Assembly (NCBI GenBank): GCA_049116315.1
Contig: JAGDZD010000015.1
Span: forward strand, 310,001-374,000
Reading direction: 5' to 3'
Length of the DNA stretch: 64,000 nt
DNA from: Thalassobius sp049116315
Lineage (GTDB): Bacteria; Pseudomonadota; Alphaproteobacteria; Rhodobacterales; Rhodobacteraceae
Shown: piece after piece, positions 16,133-24,681 of the stretch
Layout: the number at the start of each line of letters is the position of its first letter
Numbering within the stretch: the first letter of the stretch is position 1
Translations under genes and position numbers: made by a program
The notes under the pieces: generated by a model
What the model was told of the DNA's origin: nothing
Databases searched by the model: none
What the model saw: the letters and a program-made list of their open reading frames with translations, nothing else

Positions 16133-16415
16133 CGTGCTCTCCCTTACGTTGATTACAGAATCATACGTAGGCGCGCTGCGAATCCGTCGAAATTTCTTAA
16201 ACCCCATACCGCGTTGGCTTTTGCGATCACTGCAAGATAGGCCGGACTCGCTTAGAAAATGATTCGTGAGGGATGTATGCAACCTCACCATTGGTATGGG
16301 GTTACAGACCAATTCAGGCGAGCAGTGGTCGAAGTAGACCGCACGGGGCAACCAGTGCGATGGTATTACTTGAGGCAGAAGATCCGTTAATTATTGTTGA
16401 ATAAGGTTATGTTCT
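16133..16415. other. Divergent intergenic region, YHYH / second Hint gene
   Basis: 283 bp holding both promoters. A TTGAGG at about 16370 followed 17 bp later by an ATTGTT is the only -35/-10-like pair toward the Hint gene and is weak. No repeat or RNA gene seen. Confidence 0.4.
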
Positions 16416-17987
16416 GTGGTCGCTGCTCAAGAATTGTCAATTGATACAAGTGCCTCCGCTAATGAGATGGCCGAAGCCATGTTTGGCGATGGTATTACCA
16501 TTGTAAGCTCCAGCTATACCGGCAGCGGTCATGCGTCGGGGATCTACAGTGGGGCAGATGCGACAATGCCCGGTGTTGCTCCTTCTGACAGTGGTGTGAT
16601 CCTGTCCACTGGACGCGCGACGGACATCACCAACAGCTCTGGCGAGGCCAACCAATCCTCAAAGACGACCACCAACAACAGATATGCCGTCGACAATGAC
16701 GAAGGGCTGAACGAAATCGCTGGGATGACCACCTATGACGGGGCGATCTTTGAAGCGACTTTTGTGCCCGACGGGGCCGTTTTGACGATGCAATTGACGT
16801 TTTCGTCTGAGGAATACCTGGAATGGGTCGACTCTGGCTACAATGACGCGGTTGGGATCTGGGTGAATGGTGAGCAAGCGGATCTGACGCTGGGCGATAG
16901 CGAAATTTCGATTGATGAAATCAACCCCGACAGCAATTCGGATTGGTACATCGACAACGCCAACAGCGAATACAACACCGAAATGGATGGCATGACCATC
17001 ACGCTGACACTCAGCGCGCCGGTGACGCCAGGCGAAGAAAACACGATTCGTATCGGCATCGCTGATGCGGGCGACTCCAAATACGACAGTAATTTGATGA
17101 TTGCGGGTGACAGTATCCAAACGGTGATCGTCGCCGAGGAAGATGACATCGAGGTCTCGATCGGGTCGACCGCAGTATTCGATGTGCTGGAAAATGACAG
17201 CTCGTCTGCGGGTGGAACATTGACCATCACCCATATCAACGGTCAGTCGTTGGTTGAAGGCGTCCCCATCGTGCTGGCATCTGGCGCCGAAGTTGTGCTT
17301 GGCGAAGATGGAATGCTGAGCGTGACCGGCGCTGACGAAGAAGACGAAACCACCTTTATCTATTCCATCTCTGACGGGTTGGGCCACGAAGGCAGTGGCT
17401 ATGCCACCATTTCTACGATCCCTTGCTTTGTAACGGGGACAGCGATTGACACCGCCCGGGGGCAAATTCTGGTCGAAGACCTGCAGCCCGGTGATTTGGT
17501 GCTCACGCGGGACCATGGTTATCAACGGCTGCGGTGGTCCGGAGAGTGCAAGACATTGACCACCCCCGTGACCGCGCCGGTCGAGATTTCCGCCAATACA
17601 TTTGGCAACCACGGAAATCTCTGTGTCTCACCTCAGCATCGGGTGCTGTTCACCGGGGCATCAGCCCAGCTGTTGTTCGACACCAGCGAAGTTTTGGTGG
17701 CTGCGAAACATTTGGTCGACGGTCGTCGTGTGCGCCGCCAGAAATCTGGGACACAAACCACCTATATGCACCTGTTGTTTGATCAACACGAAGTGCTGCG
17801 TTCAAACGGATTGTGGACCGAAAGCTATATGCCCGGCCCTGCGACGAGTTCTGATTTTGATGCAAATGCTCAGGCCGAAGTCTTGGCTCTGTTCCCTCAG
17901 CTGGATTTGCAGACCGGAAAAGGCTACGGCGCTGAGGCAAGGTTGAGCCTGCGCCAGCATGAGGCGCAAGCTCTGTTGGTGGATTAA
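16416..17987 (+). CDS. Choice-of-anchor-L / Hint-domain exoprotein, second copy
   Basis: 523 residues, paralogue of the gene at 12.3 kb along its whole length. Starts at a GTG (MVAAQELSIDTSAS) with AAGG 9 nt upstream. Choice-of-anchor-L domain about 1-245 (GVILSTGRATDITNSSG, FSSEEYLEWVDSGYND), acidic Ig-like linker about 250-330, Hint_2 about 337-470 with C337 in PCFVTGTAI and H408 in VSPQHRVLF. Both catalytic-type residues are present. The acidic, glycine- and asparagine-rich composition and lack of signal peptide match the first copy. Ends 4 bp inside the convergent dapD. Processing and export are inferred, not seen. Confidence 0.85.
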   Translation: MVAAQELSIDTSASANEMAEAMFGDGITIVSSSYTGSGHASGIYSGADATMPGVAPSDSGVILSTGRATDITNSSGEANQSSKTTTNNRYAVDNDEGLNEIAGMTTYDGAIFEATFVPDGAVLTMQLTFSSEEYLEWVDSGYNDAVGIWVNGEQADLTLGDSEISIDEINPDSNSDWYIDNANSEYNTEMDGMTITLTLSAPVTPGEENTIRIGIADAGDSKYDSNLMIAGDSIQTVIVAEEDDIEVSIGSTAVFDVLENDSSSAGGTLTITHINGQSLVEGVPIVLASGAEVVLGEDGMLSVTGADEEDETTFIYSISDGLGHEGSGYATISTIPCFVTGTAIDTARGQILVEDLQPGDLVLTRDHGYQRLRWSGECKTLTTPVTAPVEISANTFGNHGNLCVSPQHRVLFTGASAQLLFDTSEVLVAAKHLVDGRRVRRQKSGTQTTYMHLLFDQHEVLRSNGLWTESYMPGPATSSDFDANAQAEVLALFPQLDLQTGKGYGAEARLSLRQHEAQALLVD

Positions 17988-18811
17988 TCGCGCAGCAACT
18001 CGTTGATGCCGGTTTTTGAGCGTGTCTTTTCATCGACGCGTTTCACAATCACAGCGCAGTAAAGGTTTACACCGTTCTTGGATGGCATCGAGCCGGCCAC
18101 AACCACCGAATAGGGTGGGACTTCGCCGTACATGACTTCGCCGGTTTCACGGTCCAGAATCTTGGTTGATTGGCCGATGAATACGCCCATGCCCAGAACC
18201 GAGCCTTCGCGGACAATACAGCCTTCAACAACTTCGGAGCGCGCCCCAATAAAGCAGTTGTCTTCGATGATGGTTGGGCCCGCTTGCATTGGCTCCAATA
18301 CGCCGCCGATGCCGACGCCGCCGGACAGGTGCACGTTTTTGCCGATTTGCGCGCAGGAACCAACAGTTGCCCAGGTATCCACCATCGTGCCTTCGTCAAC
18401 ATAGGCGCCCAAGTTGACGAACGATGGCATCAACACAACGCCGGGGGCGACAAAAGCGGATTTGCGGACGATCGCGTTGGGCACAGCGCGGAACCCGGCT
18501 GTTTTCCACTGATCTTCGCCCCAGCCTTTGAATTTGCTGTCGACTTTGTCCCACCAGCCAGAGCCCTGTGGTCCGCCGGATTGCTCTTCCATATCTTTGA
18601 TGCGGAAGCCAAGCAAAACAGCCTTTTTGGCCCATTGGTTCACATGCCAATCGCCGTTGTCTTGTTTTTCGGCGACCCGCAATTTGCCGCTGTCCAAGGC
18701 ATTCAGCGTGTCTTCGATGGCGTCACGGGTTTCACCAGTGGTTGCGGGTGTAATGGTGTCGCGGGCTTCCCACGCGGCTTCGATGGCTTGTTCCAACTGG
18801 GCATTCGACAT
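17984..18811 (-). CDS. dapD: 2,3,4,5-tetrahydropyridine-2,6-dicarboxylate N-succinyltransferase
   Basis: Transfers succinyl from succinyl-CoA to tetrahydrodipicolinate in the succinylase branch of lysine and diaminopimelate synthesis. 275 residues from the ATG at 18811 (GAGGAA 7 nt upstream); the family is about 274 long, so the in-frame extension to 18928 is not used. Left-handed beta-helix hexapeptide repeats cover the C-terminal half (GAYVDEGTMVDTWATVGSCAQ in part, GVGIGGVLEPMQAGP, NCFIGARSEVVEG). Works with dapE. Overlaps the convergent Hint gene by 4 bp. Confidence 0.97.
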   Translation of the reverse strand: MSNAQLEQAIEAAWEARDTITPATTGETRDAIEDTLNALDSGKLRVAEKQDNGDWHVNQWAKKAVLLGFRIKDMEEQSGGPQGSGWWDKVDSKFKGWGEDQWKTAGFRAVPNAIVRKSAFVAPGVVLMPSFVNLGAYVDEGTMVDTWATVGSCAQIGKNVHLSGGVGIGGVLEPMQAGPTIIEDNCFIGARSEVVEGCIVREGSVLGMGVFIGQSTKILDRETGEVMYGEVPPYSVVVAGSMPSKNGVNLYCAVIVKRVDEKTRSKTGINELLRD

Positions 18812-18948
18812 GTTTGTATTCCTCACCTGTTTCCTTGCCATATACCCGGCGCTTGGGGCGCTCGCAATCCCGATCCGTTTTATCGAGCTTGCGCCAAGTG
18901 GCTGTGACAGAGCAGAGATGACCGCCAAATTTGGGAATGCTGGTTTGT

Positions 18949-18974
18949 GTTGAAGGGCTTAGGTGCCCTTCAAC
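18949..18974. terminator. Perfect 10-bp hairpin between dapD and bioY
   Basis: GTTGAAGGGC (18949-18958) and GCCCTTCAAC (18965-18974) around a TTAGGT loop. Located just after bioY reading leftward. The T-run (GGGTTTTTC) is on the plus strand 10 nt away, so the match to a classic terminator for bioY is imperfect. Confidence 0.55.
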
Positions 18975-18993
18975 TCTGTCGGGTTTTTCTGAC

Positions 18994-19572
18994 TTATTTG
19001 TCAGATGATCCGCGCAGCTTTGTCATCAAAGCGGCAGGCAGTCCCAAGACGAGAATGGTTGCCAAGATCACTTTGACCGAGTCGCCCGCGATGAAGGGCG
19101 TAAAGCCATAGGCGAATACTTTGTCAGCAGGAACAAACTGGGCCAGCCACGCCAGACCGGGGACATAGATGGCGACCAGACCCGCGAACATGCCCGGCAA
19201 CAGCGCCCATTTCGGCAGACGCTCAGCAACAAGCGCGACAACGATTGTGGCCAGCAAGAAACCCAAGAGATAGCCGCCGGTTCCGCCCATCATATAGGCC
19301 AGACCGATGCCCTTTTCTGGCGTGCCCGCAAAAACAGGCAGGCCCGCTGCGCCAGCGGCCAAATAGGCGGCCATGTTGACGGTGCCCAAGCGCAGACCAT
19401 AGGTCGCGGCCAGCGTCATCAGCACAGCGATTTGCAGCGTCATCGGGACTGGCCAGAACGGCACCTGAACCTTTGCGCTGGCAGTCAAAAGTGCGACGCC
19501 AACCAGAATGCGCAGGGCGTTGCCGGTCCAATTGGTGGCGGCGCCTGCATCAAGATTTTGCGGAGAAGTCAT
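18994..19572 (-). CDS. bioY: Biotin transporter BioY
   Basis: Substrate-binding membrane component (S component) for biotin uptake. 192 residues with six hydrophobic segments; signature pieces are AKVQVPFWPVPMTLQ near residue 35 and the GLAYMMGGTGGYLLGF segment. No bioM (ATPase) or bioN lies beside it, so it either acts alone, as reported for some BioY proteins, or uses a distant module. Two BioR-type boxes lie within 65 bp upstream, and bioR is the next gene upstream on the same strand, so the transporter should be repressed when biotin is sufficient. Confidence 0.95.
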   Translation of the reverse strand: MTSPQNLDAGAATNWTGNALRILVGVALLTASAKVQVPFWPVPMTLQIAVLMTLAATYGLRLGTVNMAAYLAAGAAGLPVFAGTPEKGIGLAYMMGGTGGYLLGFLLATIVVALVAERLPKWALLPGMFAGLVAIYVPGLAWLAQFVPADKVFAYGFTPFIAGDSVKVILATILVLGLPAALMTKLRGSSDK

Positions 19573-19585
19573 GCCTGTTTTCCTT

Positions 19586-19595
19586 TTATAGATAA
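19586..19595. promoter_or_regulatory. BioR box upstream of bioY
   Basis: TTATAGATAA, an exact inverse of the known alphaproteobacterial BioR palindrome TTATCTATAA, ending 14 bp before the bioY ATG, where it would overlap the transcription or translation start. Confidence 0.85.
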
Positions 19596-19627
19596 AATTT
19601 CAGCATTGCTGCGGTACAGCATCGCGA

Positions 19628-19637
19628 TAATAGATAA
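19628..19637. promoter_or_regulatory. Second BioR-like box upstream of bioY
   Basis: TAATAGATAA, one mismatch from the box at 19586, 33 bp further from bioY. The 42-bp centre-to-centre spacing is about four helical turns, which would allow cooperative binding; this is inference. Confidence 0.65.
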
Positions 19638-19689
19638 AAATGCAAGATAGAAATGTGGGGTGGCAATTCACGCCTAAAAAATCAGAGAG

Positions 19690-20313
19690 TTAGCGGGTCT
19701 GAATCCGGTCTGCTTTGCGAAGATGGCGTCGCAGCAACTCGCAGGCGCTGGTCACTTCTTTGCGGCGCAGCAGCGACAGAATCGCAGCGTGGTCTTTGTC
19801 TTCGCGTTGGGTCCAGCCGCTCTTCCAATTCGCCAATAGGTGCCGAGCGCTCGCGATATGCAGATCATCAATGGTGGCCAACAAGCGTGGCATAGCACAT
19901 GGGGTCAGGATCGCGCGATGAAAGGCGCGGTTTTGGGCCTCCCATTCCACAAGGCTCGTCGCGGAATCACAGGCTTTGCGTGCGGTGTCCGCCTTGGTAA
20001 AATCCGCTGCGGAGAATTGAAGACCCGCGTGTTGCAGTGCCAAAATCTCTAGCGCCACACGCATGTCGTTGACCTCGCGGATTTCTGCGGGATCAAGAAC
20101 AGTGACCCGCATGCCCCGACGTGGCAGATGCGCCGCTAGCCCATGTGCTTCTAGGCGCAACAGCGCCTCACGAACAGGCACATGAGAGGTGTCAAATTCA
20201 CGCGCGATGTGATCCTGTCGCAGCTTTTCACCCGGCGCCAGCTGACCTTGAATAATCTGCTGCGCCAGTGTTTCGTAGATGCGATCGGTGATGGTGCTTG
20301 TGGAATTTGCCAT
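19690..20313 (-). CDS. bioR: GntR-family biotin repressor BioR
   Basis: 207 residues. N-terminal GntR winged helix (YETLAQQIIQGQLAPGEKL, VPVREALLRLEAHGL) and C-terminal FCD helical domain (ALEILALQHAG, AQNRAFHRAILTPC, NFHxH-like metal-site remnants). Identification as BioR rests on position next to bioY plus perfect or near-perfect BioR boxes before both genes. The box TTATCTATAA ends 3 bp before its own ATG. There is no ribosome site, and a promoter-like pair places the transcript start at the ATG, suggesting leaderless, autorepressed expression. BioR proteins of the group repress biotin synthesis and uptake genes. Confidence 0.92.
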   Translation of the reverse strand: MANSTSTITDRIYETLAQQIIQGQLAPGEKLRQDHIAREFDTSHVPVREALLRLEAHGLAAHLPRRGMRVTVLDPAEIREVNDMRVALEILALQHAGLQFSAADFTKADTARKACDSATSLVEWEAQNRAFHRAILTPCAMPRLLATIDDLHIASARHLLANWKSGWTQREDKDHAAILSLLRRKEVTSACELLRRHLRKADRIQTR

Positions 20314-20316
20314 AAA

Positions 20317-20326
20317 TTATCTATAA
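20317..20326. promoter_or_regulatory. BioR box at the bioR start
   Basis: Exact palindrome TTATCTATAA, 3 bp before the bioR ATG. It overlaps the candidate -10, so BioR bound here would block its own transcription. Confidence 0.88.
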
Positions 20327-20348
20327 TTTCGACGCGCGCTAGACGCAA
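20320..20348 (-). promoter_or_regulatory. Candidate leaderless promoter of bioR
   Basis: On the minus strand TTGCGT (20343-20348), a 17-bp spacer, and TATAGA (20320-20325). Seven bases after the -10 comes the A of the bioR ATG, and no Shine-Dalgarno exists between. Confidence 0.5.
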
Positions 20349-20469
20349 GCCTGCGGATTGATCATTGGGCAGGCGCATCGAGATCGGTCCCATCACATGG
20401 GTGTGGGAATGCTGGTGCTTGGCGCAATAATCTTTTACCGTTTGGACAAACAGTTTTGAGGACGCATTT

Positions 20470-21315
20470 ATGAGAGACGACCGCCGCAGCCCTTTGCGCG
20501 ATGCACACACCGATATTGAATCTTCACATGGGGTGCCTGATACGCCGCAAACGCGCGCACCTTCTTACAAGTTGGGATTCAACGATCCTGATTTTCTGTG
20601 CCGGGATGAATTGCGCCCGGTGCGTTTGCAGTTGGAACTGCTTAAGCCGCAGATGCTGATGGATGAGTACGGTGTAAACAGCACGGTGGTGTTGTTTGGC
20701 GGCGCACGCATTCCTCGCCCAGAGGATAAGGCCAGCGCGCGGACCCAAACGTTGGCGGATCTGACAAAATACTATGACGAAGCGCGTGAATTTGCGCGTT
20801 TGGTGACCTTGAAAGGGCAGCAAACCGAAACGCATGACTATGTGGTCTGCACTGGGGGTGGACCCGGTGTGATGGAGGCGGGGAACCGCGGCGCTGTTGA
20901 TGCGGGCGGTGTATCGATTGGTCTGAACATTGTGTTGCCACACGAACAGGCGCCAAACGAATTTGTGACGCCGGATCTGTGCTTCAACTTTCACTACTTT
21001 GCCATCCGGAAAATGCATTTCCTGATGCGCGCAAAGGCAATCACCATCTTCCCCGGCGGCTTTGGCACGCTGGACGAGATGTTTGAGGCGTTGACGCTCA
21101 TTCAAACGGGCCGCATGGAACGAGTGCCGTTCCTGCTGTTTGGCGAAAAGTTCTGGCGCAGCATCATCAACTGGGAGGCCCTCGCCGAAGCGGGCACCAT
21201 CTCGGAAGATGACCTAGAGCTGTTCCGTTTTGTCGAAACAGCACAAGACGCTATGGATGCGATCGAGGACTGGCAAGATGCCGGTACCAAGCGCGAAACC
21301 ATTCCGGGACGTTGA
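20470..21315 (+). CDS. LOG-family protein (TIGR00730)
   Basis: 281 residues, cytoplasmic Rossmann-fold protein. The LOG signature PGGFGTLDE is at about residue 197, preceded by CTGGGPGVMEAGNRGA and VVLFGGARIPRP, matching the lysine-decarboxylase-like LOG group. Small LOG proteins are cytokinin nucleoside 5'-monophosphate phosphoribohydrolases, and the bacterial long forms act mainly as nucleotide 5'-monophosphate nucleosidases. This one has about 70 extra N-terminal residues with a polar start (MRDDRRSPLRDAHTD) and belongs to the longer form. Divergent from bioR with 156 bp between, and no partner genes. The reaction is a family-level inference. Confidence 0.88.
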   Translation: MRDDRRSPLRDAHTDIESSHGVPDTPQTRAPSYKLGFNDPDFLCRDELRPVRLQLELLKPQMLMDEYGVNSTVVLFGGARIPRPEDKASARTQTLADLTKYYDEAREFARLVTLKGQQTETHDYVVCTGGGPGVMEAGNRGAVDAGGVSIGLNIVLPHEQAPNEFVTPDLCFNFHYFAIRKMHFLMRAKAITIFPGGFGTLDEMFEALTLIQTGRMERVPFLLFGEKFWRSIINWEALAEAGTISEDDLELFRFVETAQDAMDAIEDWQDAGTKRETIPGR

Positions 21316-21318
21316 TGC

Positions 21319-21531
21319 TTAGTGCATCAACTCGTCAGGGATTTCGCACAGTTCTTCGCGGGACCCGAGCTTAAGAATGACATCGCCATGGTCGGTGTTG
21401 CGGACTGTATAGCCGTAACCCATCAGGCGGTGTTTCCATTCGCGGACAGAGACAGATTTTTCACGTTCGGAGCGGATAAAATCCAGCATGGCAGCGTCGT
21501 CGGTTTGGGTATTCATTTCAAATACAAACAT
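21319..21531 (-). CDS. Small conserved-looking hypothetical protein
   Basis: 70 residues, not recognised. MFVFEMNTQTDDAAMLDFIRS begins it (quoted in part of the sequence); the rest is a compact alpha-beta domain ending LGSREELCEIPDELMH. AGGAG is 9 nt before the ATG at 21531; an internal ATG at residue 6 is possible. Convergent with the LOG gene, only 3 bp from its stop. No membrane segment. Roseobacter genomes hold similar short proteins of unknown function, but I cannot name the family. Confidence 0.65.
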   Translation of the reverse strand: MFVFEMNTQTDDAAMLDFIRSEREKSVSVREWKHRLMGYGYTVRNTDHGDVILKLGSREELCEIPDELMH

Positions 21532-21602
21532 GACATTTTTCTCCTGTGGTCTAATGCCTGCAGGATTGATGCCAGTTGACTGGGGCTGAAAAGGTGCCGG
21601 AA

Positions 21603-21639
21603 TAAGGCGATTGTGTGAAAAGTGGAAACAATCGCCCTA
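21603..21639 (-). terminator. Terminator after rlmN
   Basis: Perfect 9-bp arms GGCGATTGT (21606-21614) and ACAATCGCC (21628-21636) with a 13-nt loop. On the minus strand the stem is followed by TTATT. Confidence 0.7.
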
Positions 21640-21647
21640 ATCAGTGC

Positions 21648-22835
21648 TTATTGTTGCGAAATTCCAGACTCTGCTTCGATCTGTTTGCGGGATTTACGCT
21701 GCCGTTCCGTTGCGGATTTCAACTGGCCACAAGCGGCCATGATGTCTTCGCCGCGTGGACGGCGCACTGGGCTGGCATAACCGGCGTTGTGCACAATATC
21801 GGCAAATTTTTCGATCTGACGCCGCGTTGAGCGCTCATAAGGCGAGCCGGGCCATTCGTTAAATGGGATCAGGTTGATCTTGGCGGGAATGCCTTTGATC
21901 AGCTTCATCAAACGATGGGCGTCTTCTTCGCTGTCATTCACGTCTTTCAACATCACATACTCAAAGGTGATGCGTTCGCTGTTGGACAGATTGGGATAGG
22001 CGCGCAGAGCCTCCAGCAAGGCTTCGATGTTCCAGCGCTTATTGATCGGCACCAATGTGTCCCGTACTTCGTCGGTGGTGGCGTGGAAACTGACAGCCAT
22101 CAAACACCCGATTTCTTCGGCGCAGCGGGCAATTTCCGGCACCACACCGCTGGTGGACAGGGTGATGCGGCGACGGCTGAGGCAAATACCTTCGGGGTCC
22201 ATTGCGATCTTCATTGCGTCGCGAACGTTGTCGAAATTGTAAAGAGGCTCACCCATGCCCATCAAAACGATGTTGGACAGCAGACGAGGGCTGGCGTCGT
22301 TATGTTCGCCGGGATTTGGCCATTCGTCCAGATCGTCGCGGGCCATCATGATTTGGCCGACAATTTCGCCAGCCGTTAGGTTGCGCACCAATTTTTGCGT
22401 GCCCGTGTGGCAGAACGAGCAGGTCAAAGTACAGCCCACCTGAGAGCTGACGCACAGCGTGCCGCGATCGGTTTCGGGGATATAAACCACCTCAACCTCG
22501 TGGCCGCCAGCAATACGCACCAGATATTTGCGGGTGCCATCGTTGCTGACCTGCTTGGACACCACCTCTGGCACTTCGATCACAAAGTGTTCGGCCAGCT
22601 GCGCACGGTACCCTTTGGCCAGATTGGTCATCTCGGCAAAATCGCGCACACCCCACTGATAGATCCACTGCCAAATTTGGTTGACGCGCATCTTAGCCTG
22701 CTTTTCAGCCGTGCCCATTGCAATCAGCGCCTCGCGCAAAGCGGGGCGGGTCAGGCCAACAAGGTTCATGGGTCCCTCGGGCAATTTGCGGGGGATGGTC
22801 ATGACATCTTGAGTGATCGGTGCTTTCGCCGTCAT
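21648..22835 (-). CDS. rlmN: 23S rRNA (A2503-C2) / tRNA (A37-C2) methyltransferase
   Basis: Radical-SAM enzyme that methylates C2 of adenosine in 23S rRNA and some tRNAs. 395 residues from the ATG at 22835; the in-frame read to 22949 adds unrelated sequence. The iron-sulfur motif CTLTCSFCHTG has the three cysteines spaced CxxxCxxC near residue 140. VLMGMGEPLYNFDNV, LSTSGVVPEI and a C-terminal AACGQL cysteine (needed for the methyl-cysteine intermediate) are present. A terminator follows. Separate from the upstream IalB gene, which has its own terminator. Confidence 0.97.
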   Translation of the reverse strand: MTAKAPITQDVMTIPRKLPEGPMNLVGLTRPALREALIAMGTAEKQAKMRVNQIWQWIYQWGVRDFAEMTNLAKGYRAQLAEHFVIEVPEVVSKQVSNDGTRKYLVRIAGGHEVEVVYIPETDRGTLCVSSQVGCTLTCSFCHTGTQKLVRNLTAGEIVGQIMMARDDLDEWPNPGEHNDASPRLLSNIVLMGMGEPLYNFDNVRDAMKIAMDPEGICLSRRRITLSTSGVVPEIARCAEEIGCLMAVSFHATTDEVRDTLVPINKRWNIEALLEALRAYPNLSNSERITFEYVMLKDVNDSEEDAHRLMKLIKGIPAKINLIPFNEWPGSPYERSTRRQIEKFADIVHNAGYASPVRRPRGEDIMAACGQLKSATERQRKSRKQIEAESGISQQ

Positions 22836-22912
22836 TGCGCGCGTCCTTGTCTGGGTGAAGGCGGTGTCATACAGGATTCGCACGCCAATGCCAAAGCCTA
22901 TGTTCGCCACGC

Positions 22913-22936
22913 AAAAGGGGCCCACACAGGCCCCTT
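22913..22936 (-). terminator. Terminator after the IalB-like gene
   Basis: Minus strand AAGGGGCC, 6-nt loop, GGCCCCTTTT; perfect 6-bp G+C stem (22917-22922 with 22929-22934) extended by A-T pairs, with a T4 tail. Confidence 0.85.
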
Positions 22937-22959
22937 GAGTTCGGTTCAACTTGCCGGGC

Positions 22960-23493
22960 TTACTTGCAGCGCGCGGCGGCCTCTTCTACGGCGGCGGTAA
23001 AGCCCAGCAGAGAGAAGGTGTCTTTTGTCTGAGTGCCGCGCGCAGACCGCGCCGTGATCACAGCCGATTTGCCGCGCTTCATTGCGGTTATGATTTTGGA
23101 ATCATCGGCCGCAGACTCTGGCCATGCCCATTCACCTTCGGTGAACCACTTATACGACGCGTCGTCGATTTTCACTTCTACAAACGAACCCGGTGCAAAC
23201 GGGTAGCCTCCGGTAAAGGCCAGCGCACCAGATGTGTTCTTATCGGGGTGATAAAATGCCATCAATACGGTGTCACTGCGGGTCACAGCCACAATGCGGC
23301 CTTCCCGGGTGTTCACCATTTCTTTGGGTGCTGAAACGGCCCAGCATTCCCGGGGGCTTTTTTCTTCGTAAACGTACCAATCAGTTTTGGTCGCAACCAA
23401 GTTATCGCTTGTGCCCTGGGCCCATGTCCCGGTCACGGTTTGTAGCAGCGCGGCCCCTGCCACGGCGACAATGCGCAAATAACGTGAAACCAT
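22960..23493 (-). CDS. IalB-like (invasion-associated locus B) secreted protein
   Basis: 177 residues. Signal peptide about 1-25 (VAVAGAALLQTVTGTWA then QGT). The mature part is the IalB domain: WYVYEEKSPRECWAVSAP, GRIVAVTRSD, the FTGGYPFAPGS segment and KRGKSAVITARSARGTQTKDTFSL at the end (in parts). Two conserved-type cysteines, one at the start and one in the final AAARCK, could form a disulfide. The family was named for Bartonella invasion, but in free-living Roseobacters it is a periplasmic protein of unknown role. Divergent from the asparaginase gene. Confidence 0.88.
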   Translation of the reverse strand: MVSRYLRIVAVAGAALLQTVTGTWAQGTSDNLVATKTDWYVYEEKSPRECWAVSAPKEMVNTREGRIVAVTRSDTVLMAFYHPDKNTSGALAFTGGYPFAPGSFVEVKIDDASYKWFTEGEWAWPESAADDSKIITAMKRGKSAVITARSARGTQTKDTFSLLGFTAAVEEAAARCK

Positions 23494-23676
23494 GTCTTCC
23501 AGCCTCCAGCTGTCCTTGCCTCAAATTCTGTCCTGCCCTACTGCTTGCCTTTAGCGGCTTTTGTCTAGGTAAGGCAACTCTGCTCAACATTAACGATATT
23601 AGCGCAAAAGCCGCCAGCGGTGAAAGACCCATTGGCAGAAAATCGCACAGCACTTGCGTTGGAAAGGCAGACTGAG

Positions 23677-24672
23677 ATGACAAAAGCAGTGGCATTGGCC
23701 GAAATTTGGCGTGGTCCCTTTCTGGAAAGCCAGCATTTGGGCCATGCGGTGGTCTGTGGCGCGGATGGTGAGATCCTTCAGGCCTGGGGAGACCCAAACA
23801 CTGTGGTCCTGCCGCGCTCATCCTCCAAGATGATCCAGGCGCTGCCGCTGCTGGAAAGCGGTGCGGCGGCAGCTTATGGTTTGACACAAGAGCAGTTGGC
23901 ACTGTCCTGTGCCTCTCACAATGGGGCCCATATCCACACTGACCGTGTGTCCGCTTGGTTGCAGCACTTGTCACTGACCGATGCGGACTTTCGCTGTGGG
24001 CCACAAGAACCCGACGACCGCCCGGCGCGCGATGAGCTGATCAAAACCGACCAAAGCCCCTGCCAGATGCATAACAATTGCTCTGGAAAACATGCGGGGT
24101 TTTTGACCCTGAACCAGCATCTGGGGGCGGGGCCTGAATATACCGAAAACGATCACCCGGTGCAAAAAGCCTGTCTGGCGGCCTTTGAAGAGCTGTGTGA
24201 AGAAACAAGCCCGGGGTTTGGCATCGATGGATGTTCTGCGCCGAACCACGCGGCGACCCTTCATGGGATCGGGCGCGCGATGGCGTTTTTTGCGGCGGCG
24301 GAAGAGGGACAGGGGCGGCGCGCAGATGCGGCGGTACAGTTGCGTCAGGCCATGTCGGCCTATCCAGAGCTGGTCGCTGGTGAAGGGCGTGCCTGTACCG
24401 AGCTTATGCGCGCGATGGATGGCCGTGTGGCCATCAAGACTGGTGCCGAAGGCTTTTTCGTTGCAATCGTGCCCGAGAAAAAGGTTGGCGTGGCGCTGAA
24501 GATCCAAGATGGCACCACGCGGGGTGCAGAATGCGCGATTGCGGCGATCTTGGTAAAGCTGGGTGTGTTGGCACCCGACCATCCCGCCACGCTGAAGCGC
24601 ATGAATGCCCCGATTTTGAATCGTCGGGGTCTTGATACCGGATCTCTGCGCGCCGCGCCTGCGTTGCTTTGA
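23677..24672 (+). CDS. L-asparaginase, rhizobial (AnsA/ReAV) type
   Basis: Hydrolyses asparagine to aspartate and ammonia. 331 residues from the ATG at 23677, which has GAAAGG 10 nt upstream; a GTG at 23620 lacks a ribosome site. The class resembles serine beta-lactamases rather than the E. coli enzymes. SSSKM gives the Ser-x-x-Lys pair, ASHNG the second serine, and NNCSGKH and GIDGCSAPN the cysteines and lysine that bind zinc in the Rhizobium etli enzyme. No transporter or regulator beside it. Cytoplasmic by lack of a signal peptide. Confidence 0.92.
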   Translation: MTKAVALAEIWRGPFLESQHLGHAVVCGADGEILQAWGDPNTVVLPRSSSKMIQALPLLESGAAAAYGLTQEQLALSCASHNGAHIHTDRVSAWLQHLSLTDADFRCGPQEPDDRPARDELIKTDQSPCQMHNNCSGKHAGFLTLNQHLGAGPEYTENDHPVQKACLAAFEELCEETSPGFGIDGCSAPNHAATLHGIGRAMAFFAAAEEGQGRRADAAVQLRQAMSAYPELVAGEGRACTELMRAMDGRVAIKTGAEGFFVAIVPEKKVGVALKIQDGTTRGAECAIAAILVKLGVLAPDHPATLKRMNAPILNRRGLDTGSLRAAPALL

Positions 24673-24681
24673 ATGTCAATG

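Noticed and set aside
16659..17612. 317-codon minus-strand frame in the second Hint gene
   Set aside because: Antisense to a protein with intact domains; no start signals.
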